DNA of 64,000 nucleotides from an uncultured Bacteroidales bacterium. Lineage in GTDB: Bacteria > Bacteroidota > Bacteroidia > Bacteroidales > UBA932. Positions 34,810-44,157 of the stretch are shown in pieces (position 1 is the first letter of the stretch; each line of letters starts with the position of its first letter). The translations under genes were made by a program, and so were the position numbers. The stretch is taken from NCBI GenBank assembly GCA_900541925.1, contig UQMB01000005.1, positions 61,585 through 125,584 of the forward strand, in the 5' to 3' direction. Under the pieces are notes generated by a model that was given only the letters and a program-made list of their open reading frames with translations, did not search any database and was not told the DNA's origin.

Positions 34810-35781
34810 CTAGAACACGAAGTCCTTGCTGATTGATTCGTAATTGTAAACTTTGTGGATCATGTCGGCGAACACCTTGGTCATCGTCACGATTCTGATC
34901 TTCGGGTCGTCCGCGAGTTCCGGATGAGGGATCGTGTCGGTGACGAAGACTTCCTTGAGCGCCGAATTGTGGATGCGCTCGATGGCTCCGCCGGAGAAGA
35001 TTCCGTGGGTGGCGCAGGCGCACACGCTGGCCGCACCCTTGCCCATCAGCACCTCGGCGGCCTTGCAGAGAGTGCCGGCGGTGTCGATCATGTCGTCCAC
35101 GATGATGATGTTCTTGCCCTCCACTTCACCGATGGCGGTGATGGATCCGACCACATTGGCCTTTTCGCGGGTCTTGTGGCAGATGATCACCGATGCGTCA
35201 AGCTCCTTGGCGTAGGTGTTGGCCCTCTTGGCGCCTCCCATGTCAGGAGCCGCGATCGCGAGGTTCTTGATGTTAAGGCTCTGGATGTACGGGATGAAGA
35301 CCCTGCTGGCGTAGATGTGGTCGAGAGGGAAGTCGAAGAAGCCCTGGATCTGCTCGGCGTGCAGGTCGCAAGCCATCACCCTGTCGGCTCCGGCTGCGCG
35401 GAGGAGGTTGGCCACAAGCTTGGCCCCGATGGCCACGCGCGGACGGTCCTTGCGGTCCTGGCGGGCCCAGCCGAAGTACGGCATCACTGCGATCACCTTG
35501 TCGGCGGAGGCTCTCTTGGCGGCGTCGATCGTGAGCAGAAGTTCCATCAGGTTGTCTGCAGGCGGGATGGTGGACTGAAGGATATAGACCGCCGCGCCGC
35601 GCACGCTTTCGGTGAACTGCGGCTGGAACTCTCCGTCACTGAAAGGTGTCACTTCAATCTTGCCAAGATGCAGCTCCGGCTCGTCCGGATTCCTGAGCTG
35701 GTTGAAGTTGTCGAGGACTTTGCGGGCGAAGTCCTCGGATGCCCGGCAGGCAAACAGTTCCAGTCTGTGTGAATGTAGCAT
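34810..35781 (-). CDS. prs: Ribose-phosphate pyrophosphokinase
   Basis: Makes PRPP from ribose 5-phosphate and ATP for nucleotide, His and Trp synthesis. The 323-residue class I enzyme has the SDGEFQPQF loop, the flexible-loop segment YFGWARQDRKDRPR, the divalent-metal site DLHAEQIQGFFD, and the PRPP motif IIIVDDMIDTAGT. It starts 20 bp after engB and is co-transcribed with it. Confidence 0.96.
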   Translation of the reverse strand: MLHSHRLELFACRASEDFARKVLDNFNQLRNPDEPELHLGKIEVTPFSDGEFQPQFTESVRGAAVYILQSTIPPADNLMELLLTIDAAKRASADKVIAVMPYFGWARQDRKDRPRVAIGAKLVANLLRAAGADRVMACDLHAEQIQGFFDFPLDHIYASRVFIPYIQSLNIKNLAIAAPDMGGAKRANTYAKELDASVIICHKTREKANVVGSITAIGEVEGKNIIIVDDMIDTAGTLCKAAEVLMGKGAASVCACATHGIFSGGAIERIHNSALKEVFVTDTIPHPELADDPKIRIVTMTKVFADMIHKVYNYESISKDFVF

Positions 35782-35801
35782 AACTATATTTTAAATATAA
35801 A

Positions 35802-36398
35802 TTAAAGTGTGTCCAGTATGTTTCCGATATGGTCCAGGATCTCGTCGCGCCCCATGCCTGTCTGGGACGAGCTGCAGAATATCTCCGGGAGTTCCTCCCA
35901 TTCCTGCAGCAGGATTTCCTTGTCTCTCTCCACCTGCGCGGCCAGGGCGTTGGGGCCTTTCTTGTCGCATTTGGTCATTATCAGGGAGAACGGTATCCCA
36001 TGTTCGCCGAGTTCCGCGATGAAGTCCGTGTCGATGCGCTGGATGTCGTGCCGGGAGTCTATCAGCACGAAGAGCGTGACCATCTCCCTGGAGTTCATTA
36101 TGTAGTCCCTGATGACTTCCGCGATCGCCTCCCTGCCTGTCTTGTCCACCTTGGCATACCCGTAGCCCGGCAGATCCACCAGATACCACCTGTCGTTGAT
36201 GAGGAAGTGGTTGATAAGCCGCGTCTTTCCCGGCGTGGCGGAGGTCATCGCGAGTTTGCGGTTGTTGCACAGCATGTTGATCAGGGACGATTTCCCGACA
36301 TTGGACCGTCCTATGAAAGCGAATTCGGGCAAGCTCCTCTCCGGCTTGCCTGAGACTCTTGTGCTGCTTCCGACGAACTTGGCTTCGGAGATTTTCAT
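35802..36398 (-). CDS. engB: Ribosome biogenesis GTP-binding protein EngB/YsxC
   Basis: Essential GTPase of 50S assembly, 198 residues from the ATG at 36398. The G1 motif GRSNVGKSS is at 30-38, followed by ATPGKTRLINHF, DLPGYGYAKV and the TKCDK specificity loop. The upstream in-frame codons are non-conserved and are left out. It is the first gene of the minus-strand engB-prs-small protein-der run. Confidence 0.94.
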   Translation of the reverse strand: MKISEAKFVGSSTRVSGKPERSLPEFAFIGRSNVGKSSLINMLCNNRKLAMTSATPGKTRLINHFLINDRWYLVDLPGYGYAKVDKTGREAIAEVIRDYIMNSREMVTLFVLIDSRHDIQRIDTDFIAELGEHGIPFSLIMTKCDKKGPNALAAQVERDKEILLQEWEELPEIFCSSSQTGMGRDEILDHIGNILDTL

Positions 36399-36428
36399 AA
36401 AAGAATACTGCCGCTTATTTAACGGTTG

Positions 36429-36436
36429 CAAATATA
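36429..36436 (-). promoter_or_regulatory. Probable -7 box of the engB operon
   Basis: TATATTTG on the minus strand, giving a leader of about 25-30 bases. A -33 box at the right spacing is not evident. Confidence 0.45.
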
Positions 36437-36457
36437 GCAAATCTTTGCCATTTTTCT

Positions 36458-36465
36458 TATTTTTG
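36458..36465 (+). promoter_or_regulatory. Probable -7 box of the xseA operon
   Basis: TATTTTTG fits TAnnTTTG. The predicted start of transcription is at or within a base or two of the xseA ATG (36472), so the message may be leaderless. No good -33 box was seen. Confidence 0.4.
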
Positions 36466-36471
36466 CCTGAG

Positions 36472-37584
36472 ATGGACAGGGACTATATAGATTTATTCGG
36501 GCTTCAACGCCTGATGCGTGAGGGGATAGGGGAGCTCTTTCCCGGGAAGATATGGGTGCGTGCCGAACTTGCCTCGGTGCAGGCCAAGGCCAACGGTCAC
36601 TGTTATATGGATCTTACCGGGAGCGAGGACGGCCGTGTCGTGGCCCGCGCCAAGGCTGTGATATGGCGCAGCCGTTTCATCCCGTTGTCGGCGAAGTTCC
36701 GGGAGGCTGCCGGGGAAGAACTCAGAGCGGGGATAGAAGTGCTTGTGCAGGTTATGGTGAGCTACAGCGAACTGTACGGATTGACCCTGACCATTGACGA
36801 CATCGAGCCTTGCTTCACCGTGGGGGCGGCCGAACTCCGGAGGAGGCGGACCATCGAGCGCCTTGCCGCCGAGGGGCTTCTCGACCGGCAGAAAGCGCTC
36901 TCCCTCTCGGAGATGCCCCGGCGCCTTGCCGTGATTTCGGCCCGGGATGCGGCCGGTTACGGGGATTTCCTCCGGCATCTTGAGGACAACGAGTTCGGCT
37001 TTGCCTTCGATGTCCATCTCATCGAGGCCTCGATGCAGGGGGAAGGCGCCCCGGCATCCATCTGTGATGCGATTTCGGTGGCCGAGACGGCGTCGGAGCC
37101 ATACGACGCCATACTGATACTCCGTGGCGGGGGCTCTTCGTTTGACCTCTCCTGCTTCGATGACTACGGGCTCGCCTTCACCATCGCGAACTGCCCTGTC
37201 CCGGTATTCACGGCCATAGGCCACGAGCGGGACTATCATGTGGCGGACATGGTGGCGAACGATTTTGTCAAGACGCCTACCGCGTTGGCTGACAGGTTTA
37301 TAGATGCCATGGCGGCAGAAGACGAGCGTATCAGCTCCTATAGTACGCGGCTCCGTCTGGCCTTCTCGTCCAGACTTTCCTCCATGGGGGCGGCGCTGGA
37401 GATGATGGCCGCGCGGATACGCTCAGCCGACCCCCGGGCCGTGCTTTCGAGGGGTTACACCCTTGTCACCGACTCGTGCGGGGTGGTGCTCAAGTCCGCC
37501 TCATCCATCATGGAAGGCGACAGGATAAGCGTCCTCTTCGAGGACGGGACAATCAACGCAACAGTTTATGGAAGAGAAATTTGA
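36472..37584 (+). CDS. xseA: Exodeoxyribonuclease VII large subunit
   Basis: Catalytic subunit of the single-strand DNA exonuclease ExoVII, 370 residues from the ATG at 36472. It has an N-terminal OB domain (IWVRAELASVQAKANGHCYMDL) and the core with RLAVISARDAAGYGDFL, ILRGGGSSFDL and FTAIGHERDYHVADMVA, followed by a coiled-coil and the C-terminal RGYTLVTD strand. The open frame upstream overlaps engB and is not family-like. The protein is somewhat shorter than the E. coli enzyme, mainly in the coiled-coil. xseB overlaps its end. Confidence 0.93.
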   Translation: MDRDYIDLFGLQRLMREGIGELFPGKIWVRAELASVQAKANGHCYMDLTGSEDGRVVARAKAVIWRSRFIPLSAKFREAAGEELRAGIEVLVQVMVSYSELYGLTLTIDDIEPCFTVGAAELRRRRTIERLAAEGLLDRQKALSLSEMPRRLAVISARDAAGYGDFLRHLEDNEFGFAFDVHLIEASMQGEGAPASICDAISVAETASEPYDAILILRGGGSSFDLSCFDDYGLAFTIANCPVPVFTAIGHERDYHVADMVANDFVKTPTALADRFIDAMAAEDERISSYSTRLRLAFSSRLSSMGAALEMMAARIRSADPRAVLSRGYTLVTDSCGVVLKSASSIMEGDRISVLFEDGTINATVYGREI

Positions 37585-37747
37585 CTACTCCGCGGCGATG
37601 GCCGAACTTGAACGTATAGCCGGGAAGGTGGAAGACCCGTCCACGGCCTTGGGAGACATTGAAAAATACATACGGCGCTCCGACGAACTGATCGCGCAGT
37701 GCCGGGAATATCTTAGGACAATGAAAACCATAACAGATGAGCTATGA
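37568..37747 (+). CDS. xseB: Exodeoxyribonuclease VII small subunit
   Basis: A 59-residue helical protein that binds the large subunit. It begins MEEKFDYSAAMAELERIAG, matching the family pattern in which FxYExAxxELExIxxxLE forms the first helix, and has a second helix rich in charged residues after a short VEDPSTAL turn. It starts 17 bases before the xseA stop and ends in an ATGA overlap with the branching-enzyme gene, so all three are translationally linked. Confidence 0.85.
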   Translation: MEEKFDYSAAMAELERIAGKVEDPSTALGDIEKYIRRSDELIAQCREYLRTMKTITDEL

Positions 37748-39714
37748 CGACCTGCAGGAAAATCTACGAGACGGACCCTTGGCTGGAGCCTTATAAAGGT
37801 GCCATAGACGCCAGGCATGAGCACATTCTCTCCGATCTGGAGAAACTCTCGCGCGGCGGCGGCCTGAGCGCCGCCGTCAACAACCATATCTATTATCCTC
37901 TCCACAAGGAAGGGGCGTCCTGGGTGATACGTGAGTGGGCGCCGAACGCCACAAGAATCTATCTTATAGGCGAATGCAATAACTGGAAGCGCACCGAAGC
38001 CTATGCCTTCAGCCCCGTGGGCGAGGGCAACTGGGAACTCCGCATCCCGGAGATGTTCCTCCGCCACGGAGACCTCTACAAACTCTGGATCGAGTGGCCG
38101 GGCGGAGGTGGAGAGCGGCTCCCCGCCTATGTGACGCGCGTGGTCCAGGATCCTGAGACAAAGATATTCTCCGCACAGGTCTGGGCCCCGCAGCAAAGCT
38201 ACAAATGGAAGTGGCGCAAGCCCGGACGCAGGCCGCATCCTCTTATATATGAATGCCATATAGGGATGAGTTCCGAGGAGGAGAAGGTGTCCTCGTTCGA
38301 CGAGTTCAGGCGCACCGTGCTGCCGCGTGTCAAGGCTCTGGGCTACAATGTCTTGCAGATAATGGCCCTCCAGGAACATCCATACTATGGCTCGTTCGGC
38401 TATCAGGTGTCCAACTTCTTCGCCCTCAGCTCCCGTTTCGGTACTCCGGAGGAGTTTAAGCTCCTGGTGGATGAGGCTCATCATCAGGGGATTGCGGTGG
38501 TTATGGATATTGTCCACTCCCATGCCGTGGACAACGAGGCCGAGGGGCTCAGCCGTCTGGACGGTAGGGATGACCTCTACTTCTACCCGGGCCCGCAGGG
38601 GCATCATCCGGCCTGGGGTTCAAGGTGTTTCGACTACGGGAAGGACGAGGTCAAGTATTTCCTGCTCTCCAACTGCAAATACTGGATGGAGGAGTACCAT
38701 ATCGACGGATTCCGTTTTGACGGGGTGACGAGCATGATCTATTGGGACCACGGTCTGGGCAAGGCATTCGGCGACTATTCCCTGTATTTCGACCAGGGGG
38801 TTGACGAGGGTGCCGTGAGCTATCTTGCCCTCGCCAACATGCTCATCCATGAGATCAACCCAGACGCCATCACCATAGCTGAGGATGTCAGCGGGATGGC
38901 CGGACTCGCCGCGCCGTTCGCCGCGGGCGGAGTCGGTTTCGATTTCCGCATGGCCATGGGCATCGCGGACCACTGGATCAAGTGGATCAAGGAGCTCCGC
39001 GACGAGCAGTGGAGCATGGGCGGAATCTGGTGGGAACTCACCAACAAGCGTTCCGACGAGAAGACCATCTCCTATGCCGAGTGCCACGACCAGGCGCTGG
39101 TGGGCGACAAGACCATAATCTTCCGCCTGATGGACAAGGAGATGTATTACGGGATGGAGCTCGGCTCCCGGAACATGGCGGTGGACAGGGGTGTGGCGCT
39201 GCACAAGATGATACGCCTGGTCACCCTTGCCACATGCGGTGGAGGCTACCTCAACTTCATGGGCAACGAGTTCGGGCATCCGGAGTGGATCGACTTCCCC
39301 CGCGAGGGCAACGGATGGTCCTTCAAATATGCCCGCAGGCAGTGGTCGCTCGCCGACAATCCGGCATTGCGCTATGCGCCGCTGCAGAGGTTTGACTCTG
39401 CGATGATCCACTATGTCAAGAAAGAGAAGATTCTTGACGATGCTCCGAGTCAACTATATGTCGATGAGGATAGGAAAGTCTTGATATTCAAGCGGGGAAA
39501 TAGTATATTTGCATTTAATTTCAATCCGGCCGCCTCGTACGGGGACTTCAGGTTCGGAGCGCCTGACGGGGAGTATGTCATGAGCCTCGATTCGGACGAG
39601 GCTGAATTTGACGGGTTTTCGCGTCTTGGCAGGGATGAGAGGCATGTCACCGTTGACGGGCAGCTCTCCCTTTATCTCCCGAGCAGAGTTGCGGTCGTAC
39701 TGAAAAAATTATAA
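37744..39714 (+). CDS. glgB: 1,4-alpha-glucan branching enzyme (GH13)
   Basis: Introduces alpha-1,6 branches into glycogen. The 656-residue protein has an N-terminal CBM48 domain (ASWVIREWAPNATRIYLIGE) and a GH13 barrel with nucleophile D326 (FRFDGVTS), acid/base E380 (ITIAEDVSG) and D449 (ECHDQALVG). The sequence pattern is that of the eukaryote-like branching enzymes (GH13_8), as is usual in Bacteroidota. It is the first of five glucan genes in a continuous operon; its stop codon abuts the next ATG. Confidence 0.93.
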   Translation: MTTCRKIYETDPWLEPYKGAIDARHEHILSDLEKLSRGGGLSAAVNNHIYYPLHKEGASWVIREWAPNATRIYLIGECNNWKRTEAYAFSPVGEGNWELRIPEMFLRHGDLYKLWIEWPGGGGERLPAYVTRVVQDPETKIFSAQVWAPQQSYKWKWRKPGRRPHPLIYECHIGMSSEEEKVSSFDEFRRTVLPRVKALGYNVLQIMALQEHPYYGSFGYQVSNFFALSSRFGTPEEFKLLVDEAHHQGIAVVMDIVHSHAVDNEAEGLSRLDGRDDLYFYPGPQGHHPAWGSRCFDYGKDEVKYFLLSNCKYWMEEYHIDGFRFDGVTSMIYWDHGLGKAFGDYSLYFDQGVDEGAVSYLALANMLIHEINPDAITIAEDVSGMAGLAAPFAAGGVGFDFRMAMGIADHWIKWIKELRDEQWSMGGIWWELTNKRSDEKTISYAECHDQALVGDKTIIFRLMDKEMYYGMELGSRNMAVDRGVALHKMIRLVTLATCGGGYLNFMGNEFGHPEWIDFPREGNGWSFKYARRQWSLADNPALRYAPLQRFDSAMIHYVKKEKILDDAPSQLYVDEDRKVLIFKRGNSIFAFNFNPAASYGDFRFGAPDGEYVMSLDSDEAEFDGFSRLGRDERHVTVDGQLSLYLPSRVAVVLKKL

Positions 39715-41667
39715 ATGAAGAAGATGGCATTCTTAAAATTCAACAAGTCTGAACTGGTCAACTTAGCCTACTCGCTCAAGCGGGAAATCATCTGCGCGAA
39801 CAAGACCGGGGCATATTGCAACACGACCATCATCACCTGCAACACCAGGCGCTACCACGGACTTCTGGCCGTTACTCTGGACCGTTTCGGGGGCGACCGC
39901 TTCCTGCTCCTGTCCGATATGGACGAGAGCCTGATCGTGGACGGCAAGCAGTTCAATCTCGGAATCCATTGCTATGGAGACATCTACGAGCCGCGTGGCC
40001 ACAAGTACATAGTGGACTTCTGCGCGGATTCGGTGCCGCAGATCACCTACAAGGTGGGCGAGGTGCTTTTCCGCAAGACCATACTGCTCTCGCATGAGAG
40101 GGATCAGGTGATGCTCAAGTACGAGCTTCTCTCGGCTCCGTCTGTGGTGAAGCTTCAGCTCAGGCCTTATCTTGCTTTCCGCAACATACACGATCTCACC
40201 CATCAGAACCCGGAGGCCTGTACGGAAGGGGCAGCCATCCAGGGCGGAATGTCCTTCAGGATGTATCCGAACTTCCCTGATCTCAACCTCCAGCTGAGCG
40301 ATGCGCGCGCAAAGTTCACCGCTGCACCCGCATGGAATCTCAACATCACCTATTCTGATGAATACCGCAGGGGCTTCGACTGCCGCGAGGATCTTCTTGT
40401 CCCGGGCTTTTTCGAGACTGTCCTCCGCCCGGGAGGGTCTGTAGTGTTCTCCGCTTCCGTGATGCAGGAGGACCCGGCGGAGTTCAAGCGCAAATTCGCC
40501 GCGGGCGTCCGCGCCGCCGGAGAGATTACCGGCTACCGCGACCAGCTTCGCCGCTGTGCGGATTCCCTTGTCACGGAGCATAACGGCCGCAAGAAGATCG
40601 AGGCCGGATATTCCTGGATGTACACCGGGTTGCTGCGTGAGACCCTTGTGGCCCTTCCGGGACTTGCCCTCTACGGGCTGGACAGCGCGAAGGCCTTCGA
40701 GGAGATACTTGACAACCTCATAGCTGAGCAGCAGGAGAGGCTCTTCCGCCGGACTACCCAGGTGGAGGCCCCGCTCCTTATAGCCTCCTGCCTGCAGACA
40801 TATATCTCATACGGAGCCGACCCTAAGGCCGTATGGAAGAAGTACGGCATAATCATCCGCGGTGTGCTCGAGAGTTATCTCCCGGGCGAGCGCGCGGAAG
40901 TGGCCATGCAGCCGAACGGCCTGCTCTGGGAGCAGAAGGACGGGGCGGCGCTTTCGTGGATGAACGCCTATGCGGACGGACATCCTGTCACGGAGCGTGC
41001 CGGGTATCAGGTGGAGACCAACGCCTTCTGGTACAACGCCATCTGCTTCGCCGTGGACATGGAGTCCCGCTATGGCTCCAAGAAGAGCAGCTTCGTCTCC
41101 AAGTGGTCAGGCATACGCGACCTCGTGAAAGAAAACTACCAGAAGACATTCTGGAACGACGGCTACGGCTGCCTTGCCGACTATGTTGACAATTCCGGCC
41201 AGAACATGGATGTGAGGCCGAACCAGCTCGCCGCTCTCTGGTGTGAGTACTCTCCGGTTGACGAGGAGCTCGCCCCGTCAATTCTCAGGGTTATTGACAA
41301 TGAACTTGTCACGTCCCGGGGAATCCGTACCCTCTCACCGCGCGACAGCAAGTACAAGGGGGTTTATGAGGGCACGCAGATCGCGCGTGACCTTGCCTAC
41401 CACCAGGGCAGTACCCGCCCGTTCCTGCTGGAATACTATATCGGGGTATGCCTGAGGGTCAAGGGGGCCGCGTTCGTCAAGAAGGCCGAATGGCTCGTGG
41501 AAGGATTCTACGAAGACCTCGGCAAGCACGGTGTGGGAGCGTTCTCCGAACTCTACGACGGAGATCCACCTCACGAACCGCACGGAGCCATATCTTCCGC
41601 GCTCAGCACGGCGGCTCTGCTTTCGATTGAAAACATGTTGGACAAATACAGGGAGAAAAGCAAATGA
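39715..41667 (+). CDS. Glycogen debranching enzyme (amylo-alpha-1,6-glucosidase type)
   Basis: Removes branch points from glycogen. The 650-residue protein has an N-terminal GDE_N domain (KREIICANKTGAYCNTTI, then NTRRYHGLL) and a C-terminal (alpha/alpha)6 GDE_C domain with YSWMYTGLLRETLVALPGL, TQVEAPLLIA, QPNGLLWEQKDGAALSWM and ending YHQGSTRPFLLEYYIG. This matches archaeal/bacterial-type debranching enzymes. It has zero spacing from the branching enzyme gene and overlaps the glycosyltransferase start by 4 bases. Confidence 0.9.
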   Translation: MKKMAFLKFNKSELVNLAYSLKREIICANKTGAYCNTTIITCNTRRYHGLLAVTLDRFGGDRFLLLSDMDESLIVDGKQFNLGIHCYGDIYEPRGHKYIVDFCADSVPQITYKVGEVLFRKTILLSHERDQVMLKYELLSAPSVVKLQLRPYLAFRNIHDLTHQNPEACTEGAAIQGGMSFRMYPNFPDLNLQLSDARAKFTAAPAWNLNITYSDEYRRGFDCREDLLVPGFFETVLRPGGSVVFSASVMQEDPAEFKRKFAAGVRAAGEITGYRDQLRRCADSLVTEHNGRKKIEAGYSWMYTGLLRETLVALPGLALYGLDSAKAFEEILDNLIAEQQERLFRRTTQVEAPLLIASCLQTYISYGADPKAVWKKYGIIIRGVLESYLPGERAEVAMQPNGLLWEQKDGAALSWMNAYADGHPVTERAGYQVETNAFWYNAICFAVDMESRYGSKKSSFVSKWSGIRDLVKENYQKTFWNDGYGCLADYVDNSGQNMDVRPNQLAALWCEYSPVDEELAPSILRVIDNELVTSRGIRTLSPRDSKYKGVYEGTQIARDLAYHQGSTRPFLLEYYIGVCLRVKGAAFVKKAEWLVEGFYEDLGKHGVGAFSELYDGDPPHEPHGAISSALSTAALLSIENMLDKYREKSK

Positions 41668-42956
41668 CAGTACTGATGTTCGGTTGGGAGTTCCCGCCCC
41701 ATATCGCCGGCGGTCTCGGGACGGCCTGCGAAGGGATAGTCAAGGGCTTGGCCCACAATGGGGTCAAGGTGCTTTTCGTGATGCCGTCCGCATCCGGTGA
41801 CGAGGACCAGAGCAGCGCCAGGATAATCAGCGCCAGCGATGTCCCGGTCCGCAATGTCTGCGGCAGCGTCGATGAGTTCCTTGACCAGGTGAAGTTCATC
41901 AATGTGGACTCCAGCATAGTTCCTTATGTGGACCCGGAAGAGTATTTCGAGGCCATCGAGGAGATGAAGAAGAAGAAGCTCGGCGAGACTACGGTGGGCT
42001 TCGGGCAGAAGTTCAAGTTCTCCGGCAAGTACGGCGCCAACCTTCTTGAGGAGGTGTCCCGTTATGCCCAGGTGGCCGCGACCATCGCGATGGAGCGGGC
42101 CGGCCAGTTCGATGTCATTCATGCCCACGACTGGCTTACCTACCTTGCCGGCATCGCCGCCAAGGAGGTCAGCGGCAAGCCTCTTGTCGTGCATGTGCAC
42201 GCGACCTCATTCGACCGCGGCACTGACGACATGGTGGACTCCAGGGTCTATGCCATTGAGAAAAGGGGCATGGAGGCTGCGGACCGCGTGGTGACGGTGA
42301 GCGATCTCACGAGGAATATTGTCATCAACAAATACGGGATAGATCCGGCCAAGGTGGTCACCGTACACAATGCCGTGGATTTCAGCGGCAGGGATGATGT
42401 CAGTGTCGAGAGGGGAGTCCGGGACAAGGTCGTGACTTTCCTCGGACGAATCACATATCAGAAGGGACCGGAATACTTTATCGAAGCTGCCGCCAAGGTT
42501 CTGAAGCGTATGGACAATGTGCGCTTCGTGATGGCCGGAAGCGGGGACATGATGAACCGCGCCATCCGTCAGGTGGCCCGTCTCGGCATATCTGACCGTT
42601 TCCACTTCACCGGTTTCCTCCGGGGAGGGGAGGTGCAGAAGATGTTCGCCCTGTCTGACGTGTACATAATGCCTTCTGTCTCTGAACCGTTCGGCATCTC
42701 ACCTCTTGAAGCGATGAGGTCAAACGTGCCTGCGGTCATCTCTTATCAGTCAGGAGCTGCGGAGGTGCTGAAATATGCCCTGAAGGTGGATTTCTGGGAT
42801 GTCGACGCCATGGCGGATGACATCTACGCCCTTCTCAAGTATCCTGCTCTCTCGGATTTCGCCACCAGGCAGGGCTACGAGGAAGTCAACGCCCTCAAGT
42901 GGAACAACGCCACGGCGAAACTTAAGAATATTTATGAATCTCTGGTAAAAGAATAA
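41664..42956 (+). CDS. Glycosyltransferase family 4, probable glycogen synthase
   Basis: GT-B transferase of 430 residues. It has the N-terminal FGWEFPPHIAGGLGTACEG loop typical of starch/glycogen-synthase-like GT4 or GT5 enzymes, the conserved IHAHDWLTYLAGI, and the C-terminal sugar-nucleotide site with YIMPSVSEPFGISPLEAM. From its place among the branching and debranching genes it most likely elongates alpha-1,4-glucan. No glgC (ADP-glucose pyrophosphorylase) is present in the window, so the donor is unknown. GDE overlaps its start; the GH57 gene follows after 1 bp. Confidence 0.82.
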   Translation: MTVLMFGWEFPPHIAGGLGTACEGIVKGLAHNGVKVLFVMPSASGDEDQSSARIISASDVPVRNVCGSVDEFLDQVKFINVDSSIVPYVDPEEYFEAIEEMKKKKLGETTVGFGQKFKFSGKYGANLLEEVSRYAQVAATIAMERAGQFDVIHAHDWLTYLAGIAAKEVSGKPLVVHVHATSFDRGTDDMVDSRVYAIEKRGMEAADRVVTVSDLTRNIVINKYGIDPAKVVTVHNAVDFSGRDDVSVERGVRDKVVTFLGRITYQKGPEYFIEAAAKVLKRMDNVRFVMAGSGDMMNRAIRQVARLGISDRFHFTGFLRGGEVQKMFALSDVYIMPSVSEPFGISPLEAMRSNVPAVISYQSGAAEVLKYALKVDFWDVDAMADDIYALLKYPALSDFATRQGYEEVNALKWNNATAKLKNIYESLVKE

Positions 42957-42957
42957 T

Positions 42958-44151
42958 ATGAAGAAGTCTATCTGCCTGTATTTCCAGGTGCATCAGCCGA
43001 CAAGGCTCCGTCTCTACCGTTTCTTCGACATCGGCAAGGACTCACATTACTATGACGATTTCACCAACAGGACTATCCTGAAGCGAATCGCCACCAAGTG
43101 CTATCTCCCTATGAACGAGATGCTTCTTGATCTCGTCAAGGAGAGCAAGGGCAAATTCAAGGTAGCCTTCTCCATATCAGGTTCCGCGCTCGAACAGTTC
43201 GACCGCTATGCTCCGGAGGTGACTGAGAGCTTCAAGGCTCTCGCCGACACGGGCAGCGTGGAGTTCCTCTGCGAGACCTACAACCACTCGCTGGCCGCGC
43301 TGGCTTCGCGCCAGGAGTTTGAGCATCAGGTCCTCAAGCACAAGGCTGCCGTGGAGAAGTATTTCGGGGTCACACCGAAGACATTCCGCAACACCGAGCT
43401 GATCTATTCCGACAGCATAGGCAAGGATGTCTACGACCTCGGCTTCAAGACCATGCTCACTGAGGGCGCGCGTCACATCATGGGATGGATGAGCCCTAAC
43501 TATGTCTACAACAATGAGTTCAAGAGCGGGCTGAAGCTCCTCCTGCGCAACTATACGCTCAGCGACGACATCGCTTTCCGCTTCTCGAACCGCAGCTGGT
43601 CGGAGTGGCCTCTGACGGCGGAGAAATATCTCGACTGGCTCAAGTCTTCTGAGGGGGATATCATCAATCTCTTTATGGACTATGAGACTTTCGGAGAGCA
43701 TCAGGGCAGCGAGAGCGGTATCTTCGATTTCATGAAGGCTCTCTCCAAGCTGATTCTGAAAGACCCGGAACTGGACTTCGTCACCCCGGCACGCGCAGTC
43801 GCCAAGTACAAGTCCGTCGGCGACCTCTCCGTACCGGAGCCGATTTCATGGGCGGACGAGGAGCGCGATCTCTCCGCATGGCTCGGCAACGAGCTTCAGC
43901 AGGACGCTTTCCGTAAGCTCTACGCGCTTCAGGAGAAGCTCTCTCTGGCTGACGACGCCGCGCTGTGGGCTGATTTCGGTCATCTCCAGGAGAGCGACCA
44001 CCTGTATTATATGTGCACCAAGTTCTTCTCCGACGGAGAAGTGCACAGCCGCTTCAACCCGTATACGACACCGTATGAGGCGTTCATCAACTACATGAAT
44101 GTCCTCAGCGATTTCACGATAAGAGTTAATAATGCGATAGCAGAAAAATAG
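42958..44151 (+). CDS. GH57 alpha-amylase/4-alpha-glucanotransferase
   Basis: Intracellular glucan-acting enzyme of 397 residues, with no signal peptide. It starts with the GH57 first conserved region (CLYFQVHQP) and has nucleophile E147 in FRNTELIYSDSIG and an acidic region MDYETFGEHQG that fits the catalytic Asp. In Bacteroidota operons of this composition it is annotated as alpha-amylase; transfer activity is equally possible for the family. It is 1 bp from the glycosyltransferase and 6 bp from the phosphorylase. Confidence 0.88.
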   Translation: MKKSICLYFQVHQPTRLRLYRFFDIGKDSHYYDDFTNRTILKRIATKCYLPMNEMLLDLVKESKGKFKVAFSISGSALEQFDRYAPEVTESFKALADTGSVEFLCETYNHSLAALASRQEFEHQVLKHKAAVEKYFGVTPKTFRNTELIYSDSIGKDVYDLGFKTMLTEGARHIMGWMSPNYVYNNEFKSGLKLLLRNYTLSDDIAFRFSNRSWSEWPLTAEKYLDWLKSSEGDIINLFMDYETFGEHQGSESGIFDFMKALSKLILKDPELDFVTPARAVAKYKSVGDLSVPEPISWADEERDLSAWLGNELQQDAFRKLYALQEKLSLADDAALWADFGHLQESDHLYYMCTKFFSDGEVHSRFNPYTTPYEAFINYMNVLSDFTIRVNNAIAEK

Positions 44152-44157
44152 TAGTGT